Assembly (NCBI GenBank): GCA_019918135.1
Contig: WBZZ01000699.1
Coordinates: 18,780-82,779 of the forward strand
Origin: Paulinella micropora
Lineage: Eukaryota; Cercozoa; Imbricatea; Euglyphida; Paulinellidae
Reading direction: 5' to 3'
DNA: 64,000 bases
The notes under the pieces were generated by a model. That model had not been told where the DNA came from and searched no databases. It saw nothing but the letters and a program-made list of their open reading frames with translations. A program made the translations under genes and the position numbers. Positions 9,311 through 18,686 of the stretch are shown here, piece after piece. Within the stretch, counting starts at the first letter, position 1, and each line of letters starts with the position of its first letter.

Positions 9311-10387
9311 AATGGAAGGTAGTGGTGATTGGACGTAGGTGCCCAGGCTCTTTTGTGCAAAGTCGCAGCCCTGCGCAGCTGCCTGGGCCCAGTACTGTGC
9401 GCCCTTGGCCTCGTCCTTTGGCATTGCCCAACCAAAGAAATGATAAGCGCCCAACACGCATTTCGCAGTAGCATGGCCTTGCGCTGCGGCCTTGCCGATC
9501 CACGCTGCGGACTCGGCTTTGTCTATGCGCGCGCCCTCGCCAGCGCAGTAGCATAACCCCAGCCTGAACTGTGCTTCGCCATTGCCTTGCAACGCCGCTT
9601 TTTGGTAGAATTCACACGCCTTGGTCTGATTCTTGGGCGTTCCCATCCCGTACATATAGCAGGCCCCCAGCCGCAGCTGCGCTCCTGCCAGATTCTTGGA
9701 AGCTGCTTTTTGGTACAAGCGAAAAGCCCTGGCCTCGTTTAGGGGGACCCCCTTGCCTCTCGAGTAGCAGTCGCCCAGCCACAGCTGCGCCTCTGCGTTC
9801 CCCTTCAAAGCGGCGCGCTCGTACCACTGCGCGGCTTTGGCTTCATCTTTGGCCACGCCTTGGCCATGCATGTAGCACCGGGCCAGACGAAACTGCGCGT
9901 CCGTCTGTCCAAGCGCAGACGCTGACGTGTACCATTTCGCGGCCTCGACTTTGTTTTTCACGACTCCTTTCCCTTTCATATAGCACGCCCCCAGCCAACG
10001 CTGCGCTTCTGCGTTTCCTTGCTTCGCTGCGCGCGTAAGCCACTGCGCTGCCTGAACCAAGTCCCGCTCCACGCCCGTTCCGTGAGTATAAATGGATGAT
10101 ATGCAAAACTGTGCGTGTGAATCCCCTCCCTCCGCCGATAGTTTGAAGAGTTCTACTGCCTTGGCGATGTCTCGGGCAACGCCGTCCGTTGGACTTCCGT
10201 GCAGGTACATTTCCGCCAGGCACGTTTGGGCCTCGACATCACCTTCTTCAGCTGCTTTTGTCACTCGATGCAACCTCGCGCGTATTGCCCCTGCCAGTAC
10301 CGTTTGCAGTTCTGCTGCGCCAAGCCGGCGGCTCCGGTGTCGATTTTTCTGGCAAATAGAACCAGTTACCATTCGGGAGGCGTGCAA
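9308..10387 (-). CDS. Sel1-repeat protein
   Basis: An intact 359-residue frame (an ATG five codons downstream, at 10372, is an alternative start). From about residue 40 to 345 it consists of roughly eight Sel1-type repeats of ~36 residues, each with the A..G...AQ..L...Y..G.GV signature (for example NAEAQRWLGACYMKGKGV). Sel1 repeats form alpha-solenoids that act as protein-binding adaptors. No signal peptide, membrane segment or catalytic domain is visible. The stop lies at the border of the R1 array, so the 3' end of the gene may have been touched by the insertion. A decayed paralogue precedes it at 7544. Confidence 0.85.
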   Translation of the reverse strand: MHASRMVTGSICQKNRHRSRRLGAAELQTVLAGAIRARLHRVTKAAEEGDVEAQTCLAEMYLHGSPTDGVARDIAKAVELFKLSAEGGDSHAQFCISSIYTHGTGVERDLVQAAQWLTRAAKQGNAEAQRWLGACYMKGKGVVKNKVEAAKWYTSASALGQTDAQFRLARCYMHGQGVAKDEAKAAQWYERAALKGNAEAQLWLGDCYSRGKGVPLNEARAFRLYQKAASKNLAGAQLRLGACYMYGMGTPKNQTKACEFYQKAALQGNGEAQFRLGLCYCAGEGARIDKAESAAWIGKAAAQGHATAKCVLGAYHFFGWAMPKDEAKGAQYWAQAAAQGCDFAQKSLGTYVQSPLPSI

Positions 10388-10477
10388 GACCTAAGACATA
10401 ATACAAGAATTAATGTTTTAAATTTTTGCTAGCTCGACTATACCAAAAACATGCTCTTAGTGCGTTACAAAGGGAGA

Positions 10478-10505
10478 GGGGGGGGGGGGGGGGCGCCCCC
10501 CCCCC
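10478..10505. repeat. G-tract/C-tract hairpin centred on GGCGCC
   Basis: Sixteen G, then CG, then ten C. It is followed by a pyrimidine tract and a (CT)n microsatellite at about 10519-10580. It lies between the start of the Sel1 gene and the start of the gene at 10756. An upstream ATG at 10426 reads in frame into that gene but would translate this hairpin and the microsatellite, so it was rejected as a start. Confidence 0.7.
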
Positions 10506-10536
10506 TTTTCCCTTGCTCCCTCTCTCTCTCTCTCTC

Positions 10537-10584
<48 letters not shown>

Positions 10585-10755
10585 GGAGCGGGGCAGAGCA
10601 GGCGCGCGGGGAAAGGGGGGAAAGGAGGAAGGGGGAGGGGGGGCAAAGAAGATTGGAGAGGGAAAGGGGGGGAAGAAGGGTTGTCACAGGAACCAAACTT
10701 GCAGCTAATTCTTGTTATTGCAAACATACTAGGCACTTTTTGGTTGGAGCACGAA

Positions 10756-12729
10756 ATGGAAAACCAGTCCCAACCAGAGTTAGGCGGTGACCAGGGCGCT
10801 CTGCCGGTCTCGCTCAACGCAACGAATACCACACAGGCGCAGGCCTGGGCACGAGCGTCGGCCAAGCTCTGGCACGTCGTGAGCTCTAGACCGGATGCTC
10901 CTGACGGCGCAAGAGCTCTGCCCGGAGCGGCCGAGCTGGAGGAGGCTCAGCGATTGTTCGCGGCAAAGACTAAGGAAAACGACCTCTTGGCAGTGGAGAA
11001 ACTTCGCCGCAAGCCCGTGTTTTGGCAGCCAGAGGGGCTGTTCTTCCTGGGCTGCTGTATCAAGTCCGGCCGCGGCGTTCCCGCTTGCACCGCAGAGCTT
11101 GCTTGCTTATATTGGATCGCCGCCCTCGAACTTGCGCGTGCGAGCGAGACAACCCCCAGGCCCATGTATTATCTGTACCTGCTGTGGAAGTTGGTGGAGT
11201 ACCTCGAATCAAACCCGCCAACCGACTACGGTGGACGTTTTAGAGTCCAGGATCCCTGCTGGTACCTGAAGGAACTGGCTCGTTGCGTCTGGAGGAGCAA
11301 TTTGCCCAGTAAGGAACGAGAGCACTTTTTAGCCCGCAGCCGCAAGGCCCCGCAGACGTCGCTTCTATCTAAGCTAGCCTGGCAAGAAACGTGGCTGGTC
11401 AGCCCCGTCAACACGCGCGCGGTGCAGCACAGTGTCTACATGCAACGCTTCGCCGCGCGGATGAGGGTAGAAGCCGGCTCCAGCCTCCAGCCGGAGGACT
11501 ACGCACAAGATTTCCGACAGCTTTTTCCCCTTGACGTAGAACCAAACGCCCTTTTTTGGCAAGACGTGGGCGACGCGCTGTCGCACTGGTGGTTGGCGCT
11601 GGGCCCCGCGCACGTCGCGGTCCGGGGGTCTGCCCTGCGCCAAGTGCTCGGAAACACGAGCGAGCAAGTTCGGTACACACAGCTGATCAAGCTACAGGAA
11701 ATGCGTCGAAGGTACAATCAACACAGCCTAGTGCCAAGCGACTGGGCGTTGATTTACAAACAGGAACCGAATATCTTCAAGATCTGGGAGCGCAAGTGTG
11801 CCAAACCGGTCGACGCGGCTACCCTGGAGCGTTTTCTTTTCCCGACGACGCGGCCGCCCGCCGGCCTGCCGGCCCCGGAAGAAGACGGCCCGGCGGGCTG
11901 GCGCGCCGTGCTAGGTGGCTGCTTTGAGCCAACCGACGCAGATTTCTTGCTGGCTTGGCTCTCGCGGCAGGTGAAGAAGAATTCGCAAGAGAGTTTTTCT
12001 TCGCTGCAGCCGTGGGTCTGCCTGGCCGGCGTGGTCCCGTTGCAGCTGGGGCAGTTACTTCGGTCCTTCTGCAAGCTCGTAGGAGACGAACACGTCGTTG
12101 TCTTGCGGAATGTAAACGCGTACCGGCTGCTGGAAAAAAAGGCGGAGATGCAGCAAAGATTGGTAGTCGTTGTTGACGCGGTGAGGCGGGTACCCCTGCA
12201 GGCGCCTGAACTCCGCCAGCTTCTCCGAGCGCTACGCGCCGACTTGCAAATAAGCGGCAGGCGGGCTGGTCAATCAGCGCCCATCATCTTATCCAACCGC
12301 AGCCAGGTCCTGGTTTTGCCCGACGAAAACGGCAACCCGCTCTGGACCGTCCAGGATCTGCTACAGGAGGGAGTGCCTGCTAGACTTCTACGTCTTGCCA
12401 CGTCAGCTGCTCCCGTCCAGGAAAAAGAAGAAGAAGCGTTCCGATCCGAACGCGCTCCAGCCGTAAGCATCGGCCAATACCAGGCGACCGATCGCGAAAT
12501 TATGGATAAATTCTACCACTGGTTGGTGGAATTATTGTCCCAAGTCGCAACGCAGCAAAAGCTGCCAGGTCTAGCCAAGCCTGCAAGTCACGAACGCCCT
12601 CACGTCTTTTATATCTCGCGAAAATCAAACAAGGGCATGTTTGCAATAAGGCTCAAGGATCTTTTAGCGAGCTTTGCAAGCGCCTTGGGTCTTGGCCAGG
12701 ATGTTTTGGGCAGGCAGGCTAAAAAATAG
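10756..12729 (+). CDS. Unknown protein with Sel1-like motif and degenerate helicase-like half
   Basis: 657 residues from MENQSQPELGG; earlier in-frame codons translate low-complexity DNA. Near residue 95 is a Sel1-like motif (LFFLGCCIKSGRGVPA...LYWIAAL). Residues ~400-540 have the layout of a D5-type SF3 helicase core without its catalytic residues. A hydrophobic segment sits where Walker A should be (CLAGVVPLQLGQLL, no GKS/T), then QRLVVVVDAV in place of Walker B, then a basic stretch and PIILSNRSQVLVLP, resembling the sensor-1 Asn strand. The helicase reading is inference; the family is not otherwise recognised. If correct it is an inactive derivative. The C-terminus (SNKGMFAIRLKDLLASFASA) is partly repeated just downstream. 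Confidence 0.6.
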   Translation: MENQSQPELGGDQGALPVSLNATNTTQAQAWARASAKLWHVVSSRPDAPDGARALPGAAELEEAQRLFAAKTKENDLLAVEKLRRKPVFWQPEGLFFLGCCIKSGRGVPACTAELACLYWIAALELARASETTPRPMYYLYLLWKLVEYLESNPPTDYGGRFRVQDPCWYLKELARCVWRSNLPSKEREHFLARSRKAPQTSLLSKLAWQETWLVSPVNTRAVQHSVYMQRFAARMRVEAGSSLQPEDYAQDFRQLFPLDVEPNALFWQDVGDALSHWWLALGPAHVAVRGSALRQVLGNTSEQVRYTQLIKLQEMRRRYNQHSLVPSDWALIYKQEPNIFKIWERKCAKPVDAATLERFLFPTTRPPAGLPAPEEDGPAGWRAVLGGCFEPTDADFLLAWLSRQVKKNSQESFSSLQPWVCLAGVVPLQLGQLLRSFCKLVGDEHVVVLRNVNAYRLLEKKAEMQQRLVVVVDAVRRVPLQAPELRQLLRALRADLQISGRRAGQSAPIILSNRSQVLVLPDENGNPLWTVQDLLQEGVPARLLRLATSAAPVQEKEEEAFRSERAPAVSIGQYQATDREIMDKFYHWLVELLSQVATQQKLPGLAKPASHERPHVFYISRKSNKGMFAIRLKDLLASFASALGLGQDVLGRQAKK

Positions 12730-12739
12730 TTTTTAGTCT

Positions 12740-12975
12740 GTCTGCAGAAAGAATTTCCCAAGTTAGATCTGAAGCCTGTTCAAAGCATGTATTCGTGCCT
12801 GGGCAAACACGGGCCGCAGGCCAAGGGTTTCTTGCTGCCCTATACTGCAAGCGATCTCTTGGCTAAACTATCTGCAATCAAGACAAATGGGCAGCCGCAG
12901 GAAGCAGATCACCAGCGCGACAAGGACACAGAAGCCACACAAAACAAAGAAAAAAGACAGAAACTGTGCCTGTAA
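12740..12975 (+). pseudogene. Remnant resembling the C-terminus of the preceding gene
   Basis: An open stretch encodes EFPKLDLKPVQSMYSCLGKH and KGFLLPYTASDLLAKLSAI, echoing the RKSNKGMFAIRLKDLLASFA end of the gene at 10756. It ends in a charged, low-complexity tail. The only ATG is internal (12787). It is most simply a partial duplication of that gene's 3' end. Confidence 0.35.
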
Positions 12976-13019
12976 CCTGCAACTTAACGGTAGAAACGGC
13001 CATTCGTCTGGGCCGTCCT

Positions 13020-13410
13020 TTAAGATTTAGATTCACGGAAAAACGCCTGGTTTTTACCGCAAAACCGGCCAATTCGCTGCCCAACGCCCATCCGACAAAT
13101 TCGCGGAAAAACGTCCGGGTTTTGCAGAAAAGCCCCCGCAAATCGGCTTCGCAATTAGTTTTTTCTTTTTCTGCCTCACCTTGCCCCCCCCCCCCCCCCC
13201 CCTGAGAGGAAGCCCCCCCGGGGGGAGGTGAGGTTTGTGTTCCCTGAAAAAAAAGGTTTTTTCCGCCTTGGCGGATTCGGAAAAAAGTTCGGATTCACTT
13301 GAAAACGACCGGGTTTTGCAGAAAACCCATAATTTTGCTGGGAAACGCCCGGGTTTTGCCGCAAACCAACAAGTTCGCGGCAAAAAGTGTAGGTTGGAAG
13401 AAAAATATTG
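13020..13410 (-). repeat. R1-type array in inverted orientation (R2), copy 1
   Basis: Here + strand units read CGGGTTTTGCAGAAAACCC. The boundary text GTTCGGATTCACTTGAAAAC is the reverse complement of the R1 text GTTTTCCAGTGAATCCG, so this is the same family on the other strand. A C-run and a hairpin lie near the centre (about 13185-13232; CCCCCCCGGGGGGAGG). Confidence 0.65.
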
Positions 13411-14586
13411 GGAGCCGTACATGTTCTGGCACAACGAAAGTTCTGCACCATTTATTAAAGTAATTGAAAATTATACTTGGCGCGCAGACGCGCCTACGGT
13501 TTGTGCAAGATGATAGTGACGAAACAGCAACAGAAACTCCGTGCGTAGTGGATTACGACGTGGAGGCGCATTGTCGTGTGCTCTCCCTCGCCAAGTGACT
13601 CTCCCTCGCTAACCCTTCCCTCCACAACAGCTGCGGAGCTTGGGGAGTATGAGGCCCCTGTCCTCTTATCACATTGACCACGCCTATCTATCCGCCACAG
13701 GGTCGTGCCGAAGCACTGCGCAGGATCTGCAGAAATAGGAAAAATATGAAAAGTAGAAAGAAAAATTTTTTTGGAGTACGTTTGCGGGCGCAAACAAGGG
13801 ACGGGGGGGGGGATGGGGCGGGGGTCTTCCTCTTCCCCTTCCCTTTCCCCTCACACCCTCCACTTTCACCCTAGATTTGCGCGGACGAGATTTTTTTTTC
13901 TCTTTTTGGCGTAAAATTTGTTTCCAAATGTGCGTGTATGCGTATTTACCGGGGAAAGGGAAGGCGCGCCAGCATTGTGCTCCACCAATCAAAAAAGTTT
14001 TTTTAGCACTCTTCCCGTCTCCCCCCTCCCTGACGAGCCTGTGAATGAAGCCTGGCTTAGCTCCCGCTTCGGTCTAAGCTGGTCGGCGGCAAGGTGCTAT
14101 GGGTCCATCCTGTATCGTTCGAGAAGCACCGGGATGCAGCTGACCAATGCCTGCGCGGGCCTGAGCAAGACAGAAGCGGGTTTGGTGGCGGTAGCCTAAG
14201 TGTTGAGGGAGGACGCAAAAGCTTGGGTAGTGTGGATCCTTGGCCGAGTTCTGCAAGCAAGAGAGACGGCGGCCCGCCTAGCAGCGACGCTGACAGCGAT
14301 GGGGGTGGGTCGCAGCTGACCTTGCGTGTTTGAGGATGAGCCCTTGCGTGCGCGCGAGGCAGCCGTGTTGATTGTGCGGCAGCGGTTGGCCCAAGCGCTA
14401 CAGACCGACTAGATGCGCTCTTTTTTTTGTCCCCCCCCCCCCCTACTCCCATTGCTTTAATAAATCCGTTTTTTTTTAATAAAATAAAATAATAAAAAAA
14501 AACAGACACACACAAGCTGTTAGCTACGTTTTTTCTTCTTTTCAGGTCCATCTTGTTCATATTCTTTCTACTGTCACTCTTTTTGC
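13411..14586. other. Gene-free stretch with leader-like element and small remnants
   Basis: No complete gene is seen. Around 13495-13602 a short + frame (FVQDDSDETATETPCVVDYD) looks like a remnant. 13795-13960 holds a G-run, a pyrimidine tract and AAAATTTGTTTCCAAATGTG, a variant of the leader element. 14040-14333 has a protein-like + frame (GKVLWVHPVSFEKHRDAAD) without an ATG; its end shares CCCGCCTAGCAGCGACGCTG with 15618. A C-run and A/T runs at 14430-14505 follow the 3' end of the BTB gene. Confidence 0.4.
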
Positions 14587-15480
14587 TCAAGTTGTGGTGG
14601 TAGTACTTTCGGGGGCACCTACCAAGGGCTGGTCGGCCCCGGGAGACGGCCTTTGCCATTTAGGCCAGCTAAGAAAAGTATCGAAGGGCATCACCTGCAG
14701 GTAGCGCAGCTGCCTGACTGTAGCAGCAGCTAGACGAGTCGCGGTGCGGTCGAACGGCACACAAAATGTTTTCTCGTGTGACCAGTCAACGCGTGGCAAT
14801 TGACTGGGTCGACTGATTGAGCCCTTCCAATGAAACACTGGCTCTGCCTTTGGATCTTTCGCTCTGCAACAAACGCAGTATACTCGAATGGTAACGTGCT
14901 TGGTAACCCCATCGGCACCTCTCTCATCGACCGATTTTTGCGTGTTGACACATTCGTCAGAAAACCCGAGAGGTGTCCAGCACTCGCGGCAAAAACCCAC
15001 CTGGCTGAGCTCTGAGGTTTTCTCGGCTCGGAAACAATCGTAGGAACTCTTATGCTCTGTTTCGTACAGTGTGCCCTGCACAGTCACTGCGTACTTGGTT
15101 TGTACTGCCAGCACGTAATAGCATGCCAGGGACTGTAGTAAGGCCGGTGGGCAGCCCGTTCTGAAATACGACAAGATCACGCTGAAGGCGTCCGGGTCCA
15201 AGTCCAAAAAAAGTGCCTCGCATGGATCCCAGCGCACGACCGACGACGGCGCCAAGACTTCTCGGAAGAAGACACTGCGGGCCTGCAAGGTTTCGGCCCG
15301 GGTTTTGAAGAGAGTACCCCCGACGTCAAGCGTGAGGAGTCTGTTGCTGGGCTCGAGTGGCGGTCCCGTGACGGACTGCACGCCAAACAGTTTGCCATCT
15401 GCCTTGCACTTGACCAATAACTCATTAAATTCATCCAAGGACTTAGCGCTCCAGGGATCATCTTCGTCGTCAGTAGCCAT
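14587..15480 (-). CDS. KCTD-type BTB/POZ (T1) domain protein
   Basis: 297 residues. Residues ~48-112 are a T1/KCTD-type BTB domain: LLTLDVGGTLFKTRAETLQ, then FFREVLAP and LFLDLDPDAFSVILSYFRTG. The C-terminal ~170 residues contain several Cys (GFCRECWTPLGFSDEC, RVYCVCCRAK), possibly a zinc-binding fold, and end in a Thr run. KCTD proteins usually oligomerise through BTB and often act as Cullin-3 adaptors. A host ubiquitin-ligase role is inferred. The frame is intact and the start is clear (MATDDEDDPW). It lies between two arrays. Confidence 0.85.
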   Translation of the reverse strand: MATDDEDDPWSAKSLDEFNELLVKCKADGKLFGVQSVTGPPLEPSNRLLTLDVGGTLFKTRAETLQARSVFFREVLAPSSVVRWDPCEALFLDLDPDAFSVILSYFRTGCPPALLQSLACYYVLAVQTKYAVTVQGTLYETEHKSSYDCFRAEKTSELSQVGFCRECWTPLGFSDECVNTQKSVDERGADGVTKHVTIRVYCVCCRAKDPKAEPVFHWKGSISRPSQLPRVDWSHEKTFCVPFDRTATRLAAATVRQLRYLQVMPFDTFLSWPKWQRPSPGADQPLVGAPESTTTTT

Positions 15481-15654
15481 GCTCGCTTTTGGTAAAAAAA
15501 AAATTCAGTTTTTGGAAAATTTACCAACTTCAGTCGATGTCTCCTTCCCTCCCTCCCTCCCTTTCCTTTTCCCCCCGAACTTCGGGGGGGGGGGGGGGGA
15601 TAGTTCGGCCCCCTCCCCCCCCGCCTAGCAGCGACGCTGACAGCTTGGGACGGG

Positions 15655-16015
15655 ATAGGAACGTGGCGCTGCTGATTCGCGGAAAAAGGCCGGTTTTTGC
15701 CGCAAAACCGACAAATTCGCGGCCAAACGCTCCGCCCGACAAATTCACGGAAAAACGTCCGGGTTTTGCAAAAAAGCCTCGCAATTAGTTTTTCTTTTTC
15801 TGCCTCAACCCCCCCCTCCCCCTAAGGGGAAGCTCCCCCCGGGGGGAGGGGGAGGTTCGTGTTCCCTAAAAAAAAGTTTTTCCCGCCTTGGCAGATGCGG
15901 AAAAAAGTTCGGATTCACTTGAAAACGACCGGGTTTTGCATAAAACCCATAATTTTGCCGGAAAACGCCCGGGCTTTGCCGCAAACCAGCAAGTTCGCGG
16001 CAAGAAGTGTAGGTT
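15655..16015 (-). repeat. R1-type array in inverted orientation (R2), copy 2
   Basis: Closely matches 13040-13405, including AAATTCACGGAAAAACGTCC, a central C/G hairpin at about 15806-15855 (CCCCCTAAGGGGAAG and CCCCCCGGGGGGAGGGGG) and the GCCGCAAACCAGCAAGTTCG end. It runs directly into LRR-coding remnant sequence at about 16018. Confidence 0.7.
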
Positions 16016-16017
16016 GG

Positions 16018-16798
16018 ATACCTTCAGCCTAACAACATTTGCGTTGCCTCCAGGTTGGAAGATCCAGGACAAGATCCAGGTGGTTTTTAGTGGTTGCACG
16101 AAGCTGAGCACGCTGATTGTGCCAGAGGGCCTTACGTGCCAAACCTTAATTTTGGATTTCTTGGATAAGCAAATTTTAGACCGGCCTGAGTTACGATTGC
16201 CCGCAAAAAGCCATGGTTGGTGTCGCAGGTTTGTCCTTCGCAACCCCCACCTCCTCGCCGAGAAGGCCCTCGGGCTTACAGAGGCCGAGGCCAAATTGTT
16301 GGTCAACCAAAAACACGACATACGTTTTTCCTATCGCCACGATATCAAAAGATCGAATTACCAAGCAGCTTAGCAGGCAGCAAAGCAAACCTTAAAATCA
16401 CGAGCATGAGAAGTCTCGAACAGCTAGATTGGCTTGGCAGTTGTAACAATAACTGGAAGCTGTCGGGCAAGTTAAAGATAAATCTACAAAAATGTTTTCA
16501 ATTAAGCAATATTACCTTACCCGAGAAACTTGCGTGCAAGACGGCGGTGTTGCTCTTAAGCGAGCTAACTAACTTAACAACATTGACTTTGCCCTCAGGT
16601 TGGAAGATCCAGGACGAAGTTAAGGTTACAGTTAGCAGTTGCAGCAAATTGAGCACGTTTATTGTGGCAGAGGGCTTTACGTGCCAGAAGTTGATCTTGG
16701 ACTTTTCGAATGAGAATTCCTTAGCTCTGCCTGAACTAACACTGCCTAAAAGCACTGATTGGTGTCGCGAGCTTGTCCTTTGCTATCCTACCCCGTAG
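16018..16798 (+). pseudogene. Two C-terminal fragments of the family C LRR gene
   Basis: Two tandem stretches match the C-terminus of the LRR protein at 27076-29094. The first (16018-16200) has LPPGWKIQDKIQVVFSGC and VPEGLTCQTLILDF. The second (about 16385-16798) has LPSGWKIQDEVKVTVSSC, VAEGFTCQKLILDF and LPKSTDWCRELVL. The intact gene has LPAEWKVHGSLKIEFKNC, VAEGFSCTEADLDF and LPSTDWCKS. No N-terminal F-box part is present, and the first copy joins directly to array R2. It is a duplicated, truncated remnant. Confidence 0.7.
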
Positions 16799-16799
16799 A

Positions 16800-17880
16800 G
16801 CTCATGTTTGTTTTGCTGCCAGCCCGGGGGTGCCATGCTTTCTGGCGCCAGAGAGTGCGCCCTTGACCGGGGGCCCGGCCTGACCCGCTTGCTCCGCCGG
16901 CTCCACCGGCTCCGCCAGCTCAAAGGCCTGCGCAAAGTAGTCGGGCCACTCGGTAGCAGCCAGGAACCGGCGGGGACTCCGTACTTGGCCCTCACCTCAA
17001 AGGATCGCAAGACGTAGCTGCGCCCCGCCCGTGCTAGCTTCGAGGCCAGCACACCTCCCAGCGCCGAGTTGCTGCGCAGTACCGTAGGAGCCAGGCCTCG
17101 CACTAGACAGGCCCTGTCCTCTGGGGAAAGCCGCAGGGGCTGGCCAGAGCCTGCGGCCCCAGACTCGATAACTCGCAGCCGCATGGTCACGACGTCGTCC
17201 TCGGTCTGGTGCACCACCGAGTCCAGCTGGGTCGGCACAAACTCGTGGCGGTACCAGAGCCACAGCGGGTCCCCCTCTCTGGCACCGAGGAACATAGCCA
17301 GCAAGCAGCCGGGGTTCAGTTCGTGGCTCAGACGTCGTGCCTCTTCCTCGGCCAGGCTGTTCAGGACTAGCTTCCAGGGCCCGCCCCAGAACGGTGTGCG
17401 CGAAGGCGCACTGGCACTCCTCGGTGCTTCAGCGCGGCTTAGGCCCCCTGCACTGAGGGCTGGCTATGTTCACCCGGTGCACGAGCACATGGGCAAAGAG
17501 AGCCCCCAGCCTGTCCGTGTCGTTCGCATCTGGCCCAAGCTTGGCGGAGAGGCCCCGGGGGGAGCCTAGGGACAGCATGCACTCCCTGACGGCCCCTACG
17601 GTGCAAGCTTCCTGTGCCTGGGTGGCTGCGTTGACGGCTGCCTCGTTAAGGGACGCCACATTGGCAGGCAGGAAGCTGCGTTTCTACCGGGTCGGTGAGC
17701 CCCTGCGAGCAACAGAGCCCGGGGCCCTTCGTCGCTTCTTGATTGCCGAATCCAGCTCGTCCCGGAAACAGTAGTGCCTGTAAGGCGAGGTGAAGACCAT
17801 TGGCGCGGGGTCAGAGTCGAAGTCCAGGCTGCTGAACATGTCCTTCAGTCTGTCGGTGCTTAGGCGCTGTCGCGCCGGTT
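16800..17880 (-). pseudogene. Degraded gene of unknown family
   Basis: Protein-like reverse-strand sequence is scattered over three frames: DMFSSLDFDSDPAPMVF and HYCFRDELDSAIKKRRR, then a stop near 17687; NVASLNEAAVNAATQAQEAC to a stop near 17429; then NSLAEEEARRLSHELNPGCL onward to about 16800. DPLWLWYRHEFVPTQLDSVV resembles DAVWYERTEVPVRLDSLFYV in the gene at 20100-21362, so it may be a decayed relative. Several stops and frame changes make a functional product unlikely. Confidence 0.45.
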
Positions 17881-18686
17881 CTGCTGGTTTATGCTCCAGC
17901 TTTGTCTACAAGCATCAGAGAACAAACACGCCCCATCTGCTCAATTTGCAAGCTGAGATGCTTTTATCACGAACGCGGAAGTTCCCTGTTATCAGACGGG
18001 GGGAGGGGTGTGCTAAGACAATTCGTGCTCTTATTTGCCTCTTCCCTATCCCAGCTCTCTATCAAATGCAAGGCTTTGTTGGGGATTTTTTTTAATTAAA
18101 TTTTTTTGTAGATTCTGCGCTCTTCCCCTCCCCCTTCCCCTGTTCTTTGAGCCCCCCCGGGCTCAGGGGGCTCATGGGGGAGAGAAGAAAAAAAAGAGGG
18201 TGGGGGGGCGCCCCCCCCCCCCCTCGTTTCGGGAGGAAGGGGAGAGAGAAGGGAGTGTCAAGTGTAAGACTTTGTCGAACTTTTAATTTAAAAAAATCTC
18301 TTTTTTTTGCACTCTCTCGCGGGGCGTGATATGGTCGAATGTCGGAAGTGAACGGGCCGCTCCGGCCTCTTTCCGCGGGTAACATAAATCAAATGTTTTC
18401 TTGCGGAAAAAAACCGCTCGCCAATTTTTGTTGTTGCGCAAATGACGAGTTTTCATATCTCCCCCTCCCCCCTTCGGGGGAAGAGGTAGCGAAAAGAGAA
18501 GGGAGAGGAGGGAGAAGAACAGGAAGGGGGAGCGGGGGATAGAGAAGGGAAGGGGACGAGAAGGGAAGGGGACGCCCCCTTCTCCCTCCATCTTTCTCTC
18601 TCTTTCCCGTTTCTCGAATGAAATCTGTCGCCAAATTGTTTTGTGTGTGTTTCCTCGTCAGTGCCAAGTGGACGACTTGTCAGGTT
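17881..18686. repeat. Intergenic composite cassette
   Basis: No gene is seen. In order: TTTTTTTTAATTAAATTTTT at ~18088; a GGGCTCAGGGGGCTC motif; a G7-CG-C13 hairpin (18202-18223); the 3'-end element GTGTCAAGTGTAAGACTTTG (18256-18300); TGTTGCGCAAATGACGAGTT (~18430); a purine/pyrimidine hairpin (CCCCTTCGGGGG and later repeats); CTCGAATGAAATCTGTCGCC (~18613); and a second 3'-end element at 18657-18710. The same order occurs at 29150-29545 and 31200-31450. Confidence 0.55.

Noticed and set aside
10426-10755. Upstream ATG extending the 10756 gene by 110 codons
   Set aside because: It would translate a poly-G/poly-C hairpin and a (CT)n microsatellite.
14057-14659. 200-codon reverse frame overlapping the BTB gene's 3' end
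   Set aside because: Pro/Ser-rich, crosses a C-run and T/A tracts, and has no relation to any family seen here.
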